Positions 1 through 13,100 of a DNA stretch of 64,000 nt are shown here, piece after piece. The position numbers and the translations under genes were made by a program. A model generated the notes under the pieces. That model was given only the letters and a program-made list of their open reading frames with translations. It did not search any database and had not been told where the DNA came from. The stretch covers positions 17,434,501 to 17,498,500 of the forward strand of contig AP031351.1 of assembly GCA_037833965.1 (NCBI GenBank). The letters are read 5' to 3'. Source of the stretch: Marchantia polymorpha subsp. ruderalis. Its lineage: Eukaryota; Streptophyta; Marchantiopsida; Marchantiales; Marchantiaceae. How positions within the stretch are numbered: the first letter of the stretch is position 1; each line of letters starts with the position of its first letter.

Positions 1-1068
1 TCCCATCTTTCTGTAGATCACTACATCCTCTGGTTTCTTAGTGAGAGATTTGGCTTTGACATCTGGGGCGACATACACTCCATCCTCGAAAAACTCTTTG
101 GCGTTGTATGTGTTCAACATGGTTTGCGACGCGCTGGGAACAATAATTATGGGAGGACCCTCAGGTTTCTTATGGCCGGAAGAGGAAAGAGGAGGCCTAT
201 GATGCAAGTGTTGGCTAGGAGGGCGACCTATTCGTGTGTCTGGCTTTGGTCTAGCATTGTCCTTAGGCTTAATCGAATCAGCGTAAGACTGAGATGGATC
301 GATACCGAGCTCCTCAGCAGCATCCGTCCCCAAGTGATCCTTCCAGAATCTTTTCTCCTCTACATTCACATAGCGACTGGCAGAGTTCGACGTAGGCATC
401 CCAGGTTGCTCAACTGGCTTCTCTGCTTCTTTCTTCACTTGATCGTCAGCTCTTCGCCTTTCGTCATCTCTACCTTTCAGCAAAGCTAATACGCCTTGAA
501 AGTTTTTGTTGTGGCAAATAAGTATAGACTCCCTATCCCTGACAGGTCTCTCCCTATCGCGTATAATCTCGATCAGACTCTTTCCTGATGAGTCTGAAAC
601 AAAGATACCTGCATCTTTGGAATAATCTTCAGCTTCCATCCTCATCCTTTTGCTAGGTGCGTTGTTATCATCGCTCCCGACAGCTTCATTCTCCTCTTCA
701 GGTCGTCTCTTCGGCCTGTCTTCCCTGGGCGGCAGCCCTGTAGACGTGGGCACGAGTTCAATAGAATCCGTGGAAGAGACTTTCCCTTCCAAGTAATCTT
801 GCAATGGTTTTCTGTCCGTGTAGGTGACAATCTGAAGCTTCAATCCTCGCGCCTGCTGCATATACTCCGTGTGCTTCACATGTTTGTTCCTCACGAAAAA
901 AACCAGAGACTCGAGAGTGTATAAGCTACCCTGCTTTGACCTGTAAGCAGTTTCAACGTTCCTCGGAAATCTGTAATCCTCTCCAAAAAAGTACTCATCA
1001 CCCATAAGCTTCACATTTTCCAAATCATTGCGAACAGTGTACTCCCTCAGTACCGCCAAAGCATCCAT
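1..1068 (-). CDS. CDC73: CDC73 / parafibromin homologue, 5' part (runs off window)
   Basis: Subunit of the nuclear PAF1 complex, which travels with RNA polymerase II and promotes H2B ubiquitination and H3K4/K36 methylation; the plant gene is also called PHP. Translating the minus strand from the ATG at 1068 gives 356 uninterrupted codons to the window edge. The N-terminus has the Cdc73 pattern: a start like MDALAVLREYTVRNDLENV, then GEDYRFPRNVETAYRSKQG, a YTLESLVFFVRN-type helix and a DRKPLQDYL segment. A variable, charged linker with a PKRRP/KRMRM basic patch (possible nuclear signal) occupies about residues 110-300. The last part, around PPIIIVPSASQTMLN and KEFFEDGVYV, is the conserved lead-in to the C-terminal Ras-like Cdc73 domain, which lies outside the window. 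No intron is visible in this part. It is transcribed divergently from BRM across a 6-kb spacer. Family assignment is firm; completeness cannot be judged. Confidence 0.93.
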   Translation of the reverse strand, partial: MDALAVLREYTVRNDLENVKLMGDEYFFGEDYRFPRNVETAYRSKQGSLYTLESLVFFVRNKHVKHTEYMQQARGLKLQIVTYTDRKPLQDYLEGKVSSTDSIELVPTSTGLPPREDRPKRRPEEENEAVGSDDNNAPSKRMRMEAEDYSKDAGIFVSDSSGKSLIEIIRDRERPVRDRESILICHNKNFQGVLALLKGRDDERRRADDQVKKEAEKPVEQPGMPTSNSASRYVNVEEKRFWKDHLGTDAAEELGIDPSQSYADSIKPKDNARPKPDTRIGRPPSQHLHHRPPLSSSGHKKPEGPPIIIVPSASQTMLNTYNAKEFFEDGVYVAPDVKAKSLTKKPEDVVIYRKMG

Positions 1069-4000
1069 ATTTCTTCACCACGACAACTTCTTCCAACGAG
1101 ACCTTCGACCACTCCTATACAGATTGCGATTGGGAGGACGAGTACAAACTGCAACCAACGAAGCACGAGCGACGCAGAAAAACCCAGTTAGGTTTTCTAT
1201 TGAAGAGCTTCAACCTACAGTGCAACTGCAGAGTAAGAGTACACCAGAACTCATTGAAAAACTCGAATTATAAGAGATTGGGTCGAGATGCAACGCGGTT
1301 CAAGGTAGCTACAAATCCAATTTGTGATTATCGCCGTCGAACATATAAGCTGATGAGAAATCAAGGAGTCCACTGACAATGCTATCGTCTCCTGAATGCA
1401 ATCTACCTTTTGATCAGATGATACAGAGGCTTGACCCTCAATCCATATTTGAAGGTGGCATATCTTGCAGCGCATGAAGGTTATTATACCAAATATTCAC
1501 ATACAGCTACTAGAAGGAGTAATAACAGGAATCAACGACTTGACCCTTGACGGCATAAGGGCAGTATGCAACCAATCGATTAACTTTCCAGCGAAGCGTA
1601 CATAAAAGAGGGGAATGCTGGACAGACAACGACCAGAAAAGCAAGAAATCATGCCAAGGAAAGCTGGGAAGCAAAGAAGTAAGAACCATGGAAGCGTATA
1701 TAAGGATGTTGTTCTTTGTGTCTACAAGGTCGAGACTAACAATCAAAGATGAGCTCCAATCTTATCTTTATATGCACGCAGTCTTAGATTTAAAATAGAG
1801 AAAGATGGAAGCGAGAGGCTCACTGCAGCATCTCAGTCGCAAGGGTGAAGTCTCCTTTACATATGGGCTTTGTCCGAGCACACGCGTGCACTCGAGAATG
1901 GAGAAAGAGCAAGGCTATCCTGCATCAAATAAGTCAATGCTATCTGGGAGCATCGACCAACTACCGATGCAGCCAAGATAACTTACATGAGCCAGGAAAT
2001 GCGGCCAATTCGTCCAGAAGTTCCACTTGCCCAATTTGAAACTCACCAACAATCACGGTCCTCGACATGCTCCGCTGATGGACATTTCAGCGATCAATTA
2101 GATTCCATTTATAAATTTAGGGTTTAAGAACTGAATAAGAGTAACATTTTCTGGTACATTAGCCTCCCGGGTAAGTACGCACCCGAATAATTCAGCATTA
2201 ATTTACCCACAAAATAGCGATCACATTTATTTAGCTCAACATGTCATGGATTCTCATTTTGCGAAAATTTGAGTTTTGCTTTGAATCTGCAGAACAATGT
2301 GCAATTGGTTTCGTTGGTTGGGCACACACAATAAAGAAAAGAGAGACCTGGCATTAAAAGTATCTCGGCAGTAGTAAAAAAACAAGTTGTTCTCTCATAG
2401 AAGTTTTTATACTATATTAGGCAATAGAGTTAGTCTAAAGCTTCAAACAATCCAGATCAGATTTGTTGACTTTAGCTACTTCTTCGTGAAGTATACTGTT
2501 TTGCAACCCTCCGCACACGCTCCAAATTGATTTAGCCATTGCTAAGATGCCTTGAAGTCCATTTCCAAAATTGATAAACTTGATTCAATAATTTATTTTT
2601 TTCCCTTTGGCGATGAGAAGAGAGTGTGAAACATTATAATTGGCACAACGTCAATCCACATGTAATCCGATGAATTAACCAACGCAGTATTTCTCTTTAG
2701 TTTCATTACACATTAATCAAATTATTCTAGGATTTGCCCACGCTTGTTACACAACTTTCTTACAGCTTCTTCACTAACATTGTATAGTCCCTTCACTAGA
2801 ATCATCCGTGTTACTTTAAGATATCGCATCGCTTCATTGACACGCTTTTTGTTAGGTTTTTTCGACATTACAACCGAACCAAAGGAGTCACAAGACATTC
2901 TATTAAACTACGCACCTACGGAATAAATATGCACAATTTTCCAGGTTCATGTTGCCTAGATAGATAAGAGAATACTGTACATATAATTTTTCATCATCGC
3001 ATTTAGATCTAGAATATACTGCTTATTAGATTTCATAGCTTAGAAATTGATGTGAGGTCTTCAACCATATTGAATAATTCTACACATGTCTTCATTGATT
3101 CTTTACATTTACTATGTAATCTTCTTTTCAACCTAGATACACATAGCATTTTCAAGATTTTTTAAAATTCAATAATGAAACTATTTTACTGTACTAGAAT
3201 ATTACTTTTTTACTCACCAAATAAAATATTTGTCATGAAATAGATGTCATGCATTATATAAAAATAAATAATATTACCATTTAAACTTAGAATATACCAT
3301 CAAACATTTAGATCTATCTCGATAAATCACATTTTTCAAAAAAATGCATAACACAATAAACATACAATTGCATTTAGATCGATACATTAATAACAGTATA
3401 ACTGAAGGAAAATAAACACATTGACTATTCACGTCTTTAATCACACATTCCATTATCTGCTTGTTCTCAACTAAGCTTAACAAATTGATAGGAGGATACA
3501 ATTGAAATAGGAATGAACAAATTTAATTTGAATTCATTCTTACATTTCAAAATCATAACAATCATAAGAAATAAATATAAATAAAACATTTGTTGATTTT
3601 CAAAATCAGTTTTTTGCAATGATGATTTATGATGTATAAACAAATCAATTACATAATTCACACATATCACTTATTTACAAATTGAATGATTTCAATAAAA
3701 AATATTTTAGTAATATTTTTTCTGATAAAATAAAACGTATATTTGGTCTAAATGATATTTCATAAGAATATTATTTATTGTAGATTGGTGAAATTCATCA
3801 ATATTATTTCAAAATAATGTATGATTTTTTTACTACTCCATGTTTTAGAGTATGTTCAAATTTTAAAAAACTGTATGATACTCAATACAAATATTTATAT
3901 AAAGAAGGACCTAAAAGATATGCATATATTTATGGATAATAAAAAACATGAAGTTGCAACATCATAAGTTGAAGGTTTAATAAAAATTATCTTTCTATAT

Positions 4001-5829
4001 TATCTTATGACAATCCATTAATAAACATTTTGAATTTTCTAGAATTATTGTGTACATTAAAAAAATATTAAAATTCAAATTTTAAATATGAAAAATGTAA
4101 TTTGTTCCCATTTTTCCCCATTTTAAATAAGTTCCATTCAAAGTTAATTGTGTTGAAATGTTGAAAATAAATTAATATTTTTATTTAAAATATCATATGC
4201 ATGATTCAAATGATTGTCTTTTCAAAATAGCTATCATATGTTCTTCATAAGCTTTAGTATATCTATAGTACAATACGGTACGGTAAGATTGTAACTTTGA
4301 GTTGGATTGAAAGAAAGGCAATGAAGTAGTACAAAAACCTTCTTCCACCTCCTTACAATATGACGATCATATCTATTACACGATATACAACGTTGTCAAA
4401 TCAATATTTGTTTTATGAATCGTTCAAGATGTATTGAAAAAATAAAATTAATGACAGCTGAGTATAAGTTTTATAAAACCTTTGTGAAAGGATGCCGCAA
4501 AAAAAAAATGATGGCAAAGATGAAGAAGTATTAAGAGCATTTGACCTGCCCGCTACCAATGTTGATTCTAGAATTCAATCCTGCGGTTTTAAAAACTGAT
4601 GAAGAAATAGATTCTCTCACAAAACTGCTCCGAAAAATTCTTATGCAAGACTAAATGGTATCGATTGCACACATAAACATGTTGACTCTTTCGCGTTTAA
4701 AATAGCACCTGAAACGATCATTGCTATTCACAAAACACGAGATCAAATGCTTGAATCGAACACTAGAGAAGATGACGTCTCAAAAAAGATCATGGATTTT
4801 TTGCTGTTCAACAAGATATGCAACGAATTCTGAAACGATGCAGTCGTGTGGTGGTAGGAATTAACCTCAAATGTTTTTTGCTATTTTTGTTCGTTGCACC
4901 CGACACGTTTATGTGCATGAGAACTTTGTTGTAGTACGAATATGTGTTTTTGGATAGTGGTGCTATTAAAAACGCAGAGTGCTTCCGTTTGTGTGACAAT
5001 TCCTTCGGGACTACGTTGAATCTGCGGTCATGAAAACGACTTTTCAATGAAATTAATATGCAGATAAACTGGCTAGCCGTTAGTCGAGCAGTGAGCATAT
5101 CTGCTCACACAGGATTCAAAAAATCACTCGAAGCTCCCAAACGGAAAGTTGAGCAAGAAAGCAAGGTATAGTATTGATATTGGAAGAACAAATACAACAC
5201 ATATCGAGAATGCTGTTTAATTATTCTGCTAGTAAGCTATTAGAAAATTATAAAGTATGAAAGTTGGCACCGTTTCTGAAGTTGGAAAAAGTCAAAATCG
5301 CTTTCAAATTTTATAAATATGTTGGCAACGCCTCCGAAGTTGGCAAAAGTTTACATACCAAGAGTTGTATCATTGCATATACTGTAGTGATAATAAAATT
5401 TACGTCGAGTGTTTTTGTTACACCAACACCTTAGATGAATTTGAAAGCAAATTGAGCAGGGGTTGCAATTTGTGGAGGTTATTGATACACGGCGGTGCTA
5501 AATACTAAATGGTGACATACAATATGACTACACAGTTGTTTTTAGATATTAGCTTGAGCAGAGAAGCATTAGAACATATTTTGATAGCACAACAAGGTTA
5601 CCGAACAATCTATTCAGAAGTTCGGCACGAGTCAACGGTTCAAGTTTTGAACAAGTCGCACGGAAGTAAAGAAACCGTTGGTAGCTCTAGGCGTTCAAAC
5701 GTGGTCACCGTAAAGCAGCGTACATTTCACAACAGTTATTTTTCCTATCATTTGTTTCCACGTGCATGATCTCCATATGTCTCTCGACAATTCAACGTAT
5801 TTTTGTGTACCCTAATACTTGTGAGCCTA
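1069..5829. other. AT-rich intergenic region
   Basis: Spacer between the divergent CDC73 and BRM genes. The first kilobase should hold the CDC73 promoter and 5' UTR, but I see no decisive core element. From about 2100 it is strongly AT-rich with only short, stop-bounded frames lacking domain-like composition. A 30-bp imperfect direct repeat (gttggcaccgtttctgaagt and relatives) lies at 5265-5294 and 5321-5350. No RNA gene or intact mobile element was recognised. Confidence 0.6.
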
Positions 5830-7144
5830 AATTGTGATAGTGTTTATAGAAGAGGGAAGGTGTTGTGGGCAAACATGAGCGCTGGGTAGCAGCAGGCGGG
5901 AATGTGACACAATGAAATCAAAGGAGTAGAAGGGTAAAGTGGGAAAGCTACACAAAGAAGACAGATTTTTGATTGCAGGACAAGGTAAGGAGGGAGTGAG
6001 TCCCATGGCAGTAGCTTGCTCGAGTAGGTAGCGATATCGTGTAATTTTGGCGAATCCAAGGGCTCCAGTCACCGACACCACCTGACTAGTGTAGATTTCA
6101 GTACAGTACGTCACTGTGGGACTGTAGGCCAGAGAAAGGCGGAGTATTTTTCTCGTAAGATGGACAGGAACTTTTCGAAAGTGGGAGCATGACTTGTACC
6201 GAGGACGTTGGCGTGCTTTACCGGGAACAGCTTCGAAAGGTTGCGAAACTCGTTGCCGGCAAGAATGAATGCAGGGTTTGGACAGTAGGTAAGATTCAAA
6301 AGGAGGAAGAGAAAGCGGGTCAAACCGAGTACGACGGTAGGCGTAGAATACGTGTACCGCCGAGGACGAGAAGCGGTAAACCGGCACATGGTCAGCTCTG
6401 TTAGGGTTGTAGTGGGAAGCGTACCGCAGAAGAAAGTTCTGACGGACGGGAGTTCACGATGACGTGGATGAGGGGCATGGAATGTGGCGAGATGAGATGT
6501 GATGTGATGGGAGGCAATGGATGGCATGGCGGAGGGAGGGAGGGAGGGAGGGAGGCCGGGAGGATGTGGAAGCAGATGAGAAGCTAGTGAAACTGGACTG
6601 GTGGTCCTCCTGCAGCATCGAGGCGAGGGAGGGAGGGAGTGAGTCCAGCAGGAGGAGGCGAAGTATTGAGCCCAGCACAGGGCAGGGCGGCTGAGGGAGA
6701 GTGGAGTGTCTGCTGCAATAGTGTTATGTGAAGATGAGAGCCTTTGACAGGAGGGAGGATCTTTACAAATTCTGCCGCTCCTGGTTCTTCTGGTCAGATT
6801 AGGAGTCGGGTGGCAGGCCGCGCGGAGAGAGAGGAGGGGGAGGGCAAAAAAAGCCAGAGAGAGAGGCGAGCCGCGAGCGGAGCAGGACGGGAAGCGAGGG
6901 AAAGGTCGCGTTCTAGCAGTACAGACTGGGGAAGGGTGACGAGGAGAGTGAATGGGGAGGGGAAAAAAACAGAAAAGAAGCCGAGGCGAGGAGAGAAAGA
7001 TTTGGATTTATATGCGTTACAGGGCGGGCCGAGGGAAGAGGAGGGAGGAGAGCTGCCGAAGACGATGAGAGGAAGGATGATGCAGAGGGGATTATTTATC
7101 TAGGGTCCTTAAAGCACGCAGCGAGCGTGCGGGCGGCGTCGTGC
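5830..7144 (+). promoter_or_regulatory. BRM promoter and 5' leader, GC- and purine-rich
   Basis: Base composition changes sharply from the AT-rich spacer to a GC- and GA-rich tract ending at the BRM start codon at 7145. It has (GGGA)n runs near 6531-6560 and 6625-6640 and long GA-rich stretches at 6820-7080. Several open frames cross it on both strands but look like by-products of skewed composition. The transcription start is not determined; ATTTATATG near 7008 is a possible TATA-like element. Confidence 0.5.
6531..6560 (+). promoter_or_regulatory. G-quadruplex-forming (GGGA) run upstream of BRM
   Basis: Five GGG tracts in succession, each separated by a single A, followed by GGCCGGG. One-base loops are the most favourable arrangement for a G-quadruplex. 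It lies about 590 bp upstream of the BRM start codon on the coding strand. Confidence 0.5.
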
Positions 7145-10100
7145 ATGCAGGGCCAGCATCCCCCGCCGCAGGTGCCCGCCAGCACCCGGGCCCCCTCCCC
7201 CCAAGTCGCACCATCTGTATCCGTTCCGAACCCGACTCTCACAGCCGTCTCTTCATGGCCCCCGACCCAAGTGATCCATTTACATCAGGTACTCTAGCAC
7301 ACCGATACCGGTTGAGTAGGTTCATATTCAGTCTGAAGTGATGTTGCTGCTGGTACAGACCGAGGCATTATACAGCACTATGGTGTTCTGAAGGCTTTTT
7401 ACCTAACGGATTGTTGCAGACAGGTGTTGTCTAGGGTTCCCATGTGTGCATTTTGAGGAATATGGGATTGATTAGATGTGGTTTGGGGGCGTTAGGGCTC
7501 CTGGTTTTGATCTCTTGCGCCGGTATGCCCCCGATTCCTTTATTATCTCTCTAATTTCCACCTCTTCTCACTCGCATACTGACTTGATCGTTGCTTCTTC
7601 TCGTGATATTTGCTCGATTCTGATTGCGTAATCCTGCTGTGCCTCCGCTCCTTGTTTTTTTTCCTTTGGTCATGACTGTGAGAGGATTGCATCTTACCTT
7701 GTTTTGCTTCTTTTCTGTTTGGATACTCCAGCTTGGAAATCTCACAGCAAGCTCGGCTGTGGGATGCTTGTTGGGTTCGTGAAAAAACTCCACTAGGGTT
7801 CCTAATGGTTAGCAATCGTACCCTGCTCGGCCTTGGTATCCGTGCGGAGCGCAAATGAAGCTGTCCAAGAAGACGATGTCTTTCTTCGAGCGCTGTCGAT
7901 CATATCTTGCTAGTAGCTCTTATCTGGAAATCAATTTTGCACTACTCCCCGGGACTTTCCCGATTATTCTGAAAAGTTCAAATTACCTGCTCATCACAGC
8001 TGGGAATTGTTTACTACATTTCTTGGGTGGCCCCATAGGAAAGAAAGTTGTCACGTCCCGTCCCCTCTATCGTCTGGTTCACCTCAAGTCAGGTGTGCAT
8101 TTTCTTGTACTCACAGCCTCAACTCCCTCTTATGTCTCCATTGGCTCTTTCCATTTTATTGGGCTCAAAATATGGATAAGGATGCTTTTCGCGTTGACTA
8201 CCGCTGTGCGCAGTCAGAAGCCGATTACAATTTTGAAGGCGTTTTCCTTGAACTGCCTCAGTATCACCTGCAATCGCTTATTGGCAGCGTTTTGGTGGAT
8301 ATCCTGGAACCTGTATCGTTTCTTGCGCCATTATTTTTGTGTCATCAGCTTGGAGATATGGTCGGGTAACTGCTTGTTAAATGACTCGGCGTTCGGCCAT
8401 GACACTTTTCGCGTTGTTTTAGAATCGCGCGTAGTAGTCATAACGATAGTTGAGAAGAGGAGTACGCCTTCTCTGCCGCGCTTTCAGTTTAGCGGAAGCT
8501 GAGTTCATTCTCTACACACTGACTACTCAAGTCATGACTTCAGTTTTGACGCCTTGCGCTCCATATTGGGCAAACTGAATTTGGGATCCTGAATTACAGA
8601 TAGTCACTTCCGTTGGTGTTACAATTCGGTAGGCCTCGACAGCGTCACGCGTCGGTGCTTGTTTGAAATTCATTTCAGCAATTCTCTTGGAGGATAGTCT
8701 GATCAGTTGTATGGTTTTGCCGCCGTGGCCTTGACGAGTTGTGTGGCTAAAGCATTGTTTATGGCTCTCTGGAAGTATTTGGAGAAGGCTTTTTTGTGTT
8801 TTTGTTGATGTTTTTTTTACCGGGTTTGTGCTGGATGTTCCCTTCAATTCATCCTGCTATAACTTGCCGTCTAACAACCTTAATTGTTTGCATGGTCGCT
8901 CTGTTGTACATCTCAGGCGCTAGCACAGTTTCAAAATCTGAACGACAGTGGCCAACCTATAGATACCGAGTCGCCACAGTATAAGCAATTGGTTGCTCTA
9001 CTTCAATCACAGGCTCTGTCAAGTAATTTTCAAAATATTGGTGGTAGTGGTAGTGGCAGTGGCATTGGGCCGGGAGGCCCTCTGTCACTGCCGCTCCCAC
9101 CCAGGGGGTTCCTGGATGTAGCCCCAGCTCAACAACCTGGGTCGTTACAGCCATCGACTGAGGCCCAAGCGACCAACCAGGTTCCCATTGAGCACAGCCA
9201 GGCACAGAGTCAGTTGCCAAATCAAGCGTTTCTGCAGCATGTTGCGCATGCTACTCAACGCAAAGCTCAAACTCCCGTCCACAGTCAGCAAGGAAAGCAG
9301 CAATCTTTTTCCTTAGGAGGACATCAGGACTCCCAGGTCGGCAGTAATTTGAACACCCAAGAGTCTTTGCAACTCCAACCAGTCAATCAAAGTCAGGTTT
9401 CACTTCAGGGTGTACATTTGGGTGGACAACGAATGCGTGCCAACCAGGAGCCTAGGCCTGACGGGACCCCGCCGCAGCCTCTTCTGCAATCCAACTTGTC
9501 AAGGCCTTCGTCATCACACGGGAAAACCTCACAACGGTCGCAGGGTAGTTTGAGTACCCAGTATGGAAGTGGGGGAGCATCTTCTCAAGGGTTACAGACT
9601 ACAATGGTCCAAACTCCCCAAGCGCAGTCTCGAATCGTGGAGAATTTGTCACAAGCGGCTGTTTCTCAGCTACAGGCTCATTTGGCAGTCATTCAAAAAT
9701 CGGTAACAAATGTTTATCCCCCTCAGCAATTGTCCCAGCTCTCTCAGCTTGCTGCCCAGATGATTCCCTCGGCTATCCTGCAAGAACGGAACACACCCGT
9801 AGCTACCGGTGCCTCATCATTTGGAGACTATTCACAGGGGACGATATATGGTGTTAGCGGGACGTCTGCCTCTTTTGGTAGCACTCCTTCAGCTGCCTCT
9901 AAAAGTTATGGAGACTACCCGACTGGTCCTTTATTTGGTGTGAGCGGGACTTCATCATCTTTTGGGAGCTCTCCATCGACAGGGTCTAAACCTCTTGGTG
10001 ACCATCCGCCGACGACTTTTGGTATAAGCGGGACGTCAACATCGTTTGGTACTACGCAAACACCAGGAGCTAGTTTTGGGAGTTTTCAGCCAATTGGTTC

Positions 10101-13100
10101 CTCGATGATGGACGTGGCCATAGATAGGGCATCCAGCAGTTCGAGCAGGCCGCTAATGACTTCTGCTATATCCACTGTTGCAAAAGTGTCGCCGAAGGGG
10201 GATGCGTTGCAGAGGAATAGCAGTCAATCCGGTCCCAGTAGCATGCAACAAGCCCAACATCAGCAGATGAGGCAACAACAACAACAAATGCAACACCAGC
10301 AGCAGTTGCTGCAGCAGCATCAGATGCTACAGCAGCAGGTCACACGCCAGAACATTCAAGGCAGTAAATCGGAAGGATTGCTTGTCAGCTCAACTCAGCA
10401 AGCAGCTCAGCAGCACCATCAGCAGCTTCAGCAACAACAGCATCTGCTTCAACAGCATCAGCAGCAACAGCTGATAGCGCAGCAACAACAGCATCAGCAA
10501 CAAAAGCACTTACAACAACAACAACAACAACAGCAATTTCAGCAACAGCAGCAACAGCAGCAATTACTCCAGCAGCAACAGCAGCAGCAATTGTTACAAA
10601 ATCAGCAGCAACAATTGTTACAAAATCAGCAGCAACAAAAGCAGCAACATCACCAACAGCAGGTGCCACTCAAACAAGTCCAGCAGCATCAACAGCAAGT
10701 TCAGCTCCAGCCCACGAAGCAAAAGTCTTCTAGTCAGCAGCAATCATCTACTCAGCATTATCAGCAGCAGGAGAGCATGGGTTTTACTCGACATCAATTG
10801 TATGTGCTGAGATCGCAAATTCTAGCCTTCCGACGGATTAAGGTATTTGGCTGCCTTGCACTCGTTTGCATTGTTTGTCCCCGTCAACTATGTAGGAGCA
10901 TTTGAATCAAAGGTTCATCGAAGTACGAGCATGGGGCACTCAGAAACACTCAGCATCCTTCCTAGCACTGTAAGCTAAAATCTTTATGGCAATAAAATAA
11001 AAAGTGAAGGTTGTTACCCGTAGAGAACGGCACATGATTTGAAAAAGAAGAGGAATTTATCAAGATGAGCTTAGTTGTGTCTACAGCTGTGGAATTATCG
11101 ACATGTGATTGCTCCTATTCAGAGCAGAAGGAATGGTGGTAACATCCTGGTAACATGACTGCTGGATATTGTTGTAGTTTAAGCCTAGACTTTGTATATT
11201 CTGAGAAGATCAACCCTTTTGTTCTTGCCTGCGGTTCTCATGCAGAAAAACGAGCGCCTTTCGGAAGAGCTACTTCGGGCAATTTCTCCACATCCACTCA
11301 ACTCCCCTGCTGCTTCCGGACATCAATCTCGTACCGTTGTCAATCCACCTACGGCAACTGATCGAGTTGGTACTGCTCCTCTTGTTCCTTCAGCTACCAC
11401 GCAATTAGGAAAGTCACATGTTGGACCTCAGAAAGATGAAAACTTGCCGGTTGCAGTAACCCCTGGAAAGTCGTCTTCAGTGGTTAAAGAAGGGGAGGCC
11501 TCATCTAGTCGGGAGATTAAAAAGGCTTCTAGTCAGTCTCCTGGGGATGTCAAGTCGGTCTCAGTTGGTGTTCCCGGCAGCAAACAAGATAAACAGGGCT
11601 CGGCAGTAGTCAAAACTGAACCTACTGGGAAGGCGGAAGCAGTTCTGAAAGCAGAATCCGTTGGAGTGAAAAACGTTCCCATTAATGCTAAAAGCGCCCA
11701 ACCTACGGTAAGCTCCGGGAATGTGAAGACTAGTGCCTCGATTTCTGCTCAGATTGGTCCTGCTGCAGAGAAGGTCACTGTAGGTGTGAAGCGGCACCGA
11801 GGTCCCCTCTTCGACTTTCCATCAGTTGCAAGAAAGTTTGATGGAGGGTCCAATATTCACGCAGCTCCTTGGGGCGAGCCTAGAGGGTTTGAGTACGATG
11901 TGCGAGTATTACTCTTAGAGGAGGGTGTAAGGGTAGTGGATAGAAAGCGGAGTGACAAGCTGAAACGCATCGAGGATTTGCTTGCCGCTGGAAATGACTG
12001 CAAAGAGTTGCGCCCAGATCAAGTGCTGAAGTTGCGCATTGAGCAGCGTAAACTGCGGCTCATGGAGTTGCAGTCTAGAATTAGGGATGAGGTAGAGGAG
12101 CAGCAACAGGAGATCATGGCTATGGGAGAGAGGGCGTATCGTAAGTTTGTCCGTTTGTGTGAGCGGCAGCGGTTAGACTTGACAAGACAGGTTATGCTGC
12201 TACAGAAGAACGTCAGAGAGAAGCAGTTGAAGTCACTGTTTCAATGGCGAAAGAAGTTGTTAGAAGCGCAGTGGGGTACTCGGGATGCGAGGATCTCGCG
12301 TAATCGCGGGGTTGCCAAGTATCATGAGAGAATGCTGAGAGAATTTTCTAAGAGGAAGGACGAGGATAGAACGAAAAGGATGGAAGCGTTGAAGAACAAT
12401 GATGTGGATGCCTACAGAGAGATGCTCATGCAGCAACAAACGCAGATGCCAGGAGATGCTGGAGAGAGATTTGAAGTGCTATCATCTTTTCTGACCCAAA
12501 CTGAGGAGTATCTTCAAAAGCTGGGAGGGAAGATTTCTGCAGTAAAGAACCAGCAAGAGCGAGAGGAAGCCGCCTTGTTTGCCGCAGCAGCTGCAAGAGC
12601 CCAGGTTGGAAATCCTCAGATAAGCTTGGAGGCATCCAGATTCATTTATTTTAAGGCAAAGATGCAACAGTTCTCGGTGTATCTAGTACTATGCTACCAA
12701 ACGTCGAGTGATTTTACTTCATGCGCAAAGGTTTTCTTTGTCATCTTAAGATGTCTGTGTGATCTGATTGAAAATGACATTTCCTTCATAACGCTTTATC
12801 CCTTGTATATCCCTTGTTCTTTGGGGTGTATTCGAGAGGTTCGACTGTCGAGTGAATGCCCGTGGTGTGGTTAGAATCTGTTCGCCTACTACCGGATTCC
12901 TGAGGGGATTCAGTAAAGAAATCTTAGGAGCCGTTTCTGGGTCTCGCTTACTGCCTTTAAATTCATTCGCTTTGTGCCATTCCCTTGGTTTTCGTAGGGA
13001 CTTGAGATGCTCATTTTTGCAGTTAAATACCTTGTTACACTTTAATTTTCTCAGTGCGTAAAATAAGACACTTACCCGATCACCTGCTGAGGGACTTGTA

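Noticed and set aside
1069-2100. Short frames near 1028-2039 as small genes
   Set aside because: Overlap the CDC73 start or its upstream region, mixed strands, no conserved features.
5827-6387. 186-codon minus-strand open frame upstream of BRM
   Set aside because: No domain, and its composition follows the GC/GA-skewed promoter; overlapping frames on both strands are equally open.
7855-8502. 215-codon plus-strand frame in BRM intron 1
   Set aside because: No recognisable domain, lies between well-supported splice sites, and composition is that of pyrimidine-rich intron.
10385-10669. 94-codon antisense frame rich in Ala and Val
   Set aside because: Mirror image of the CAG/CAA polyglutamine block of BRM.
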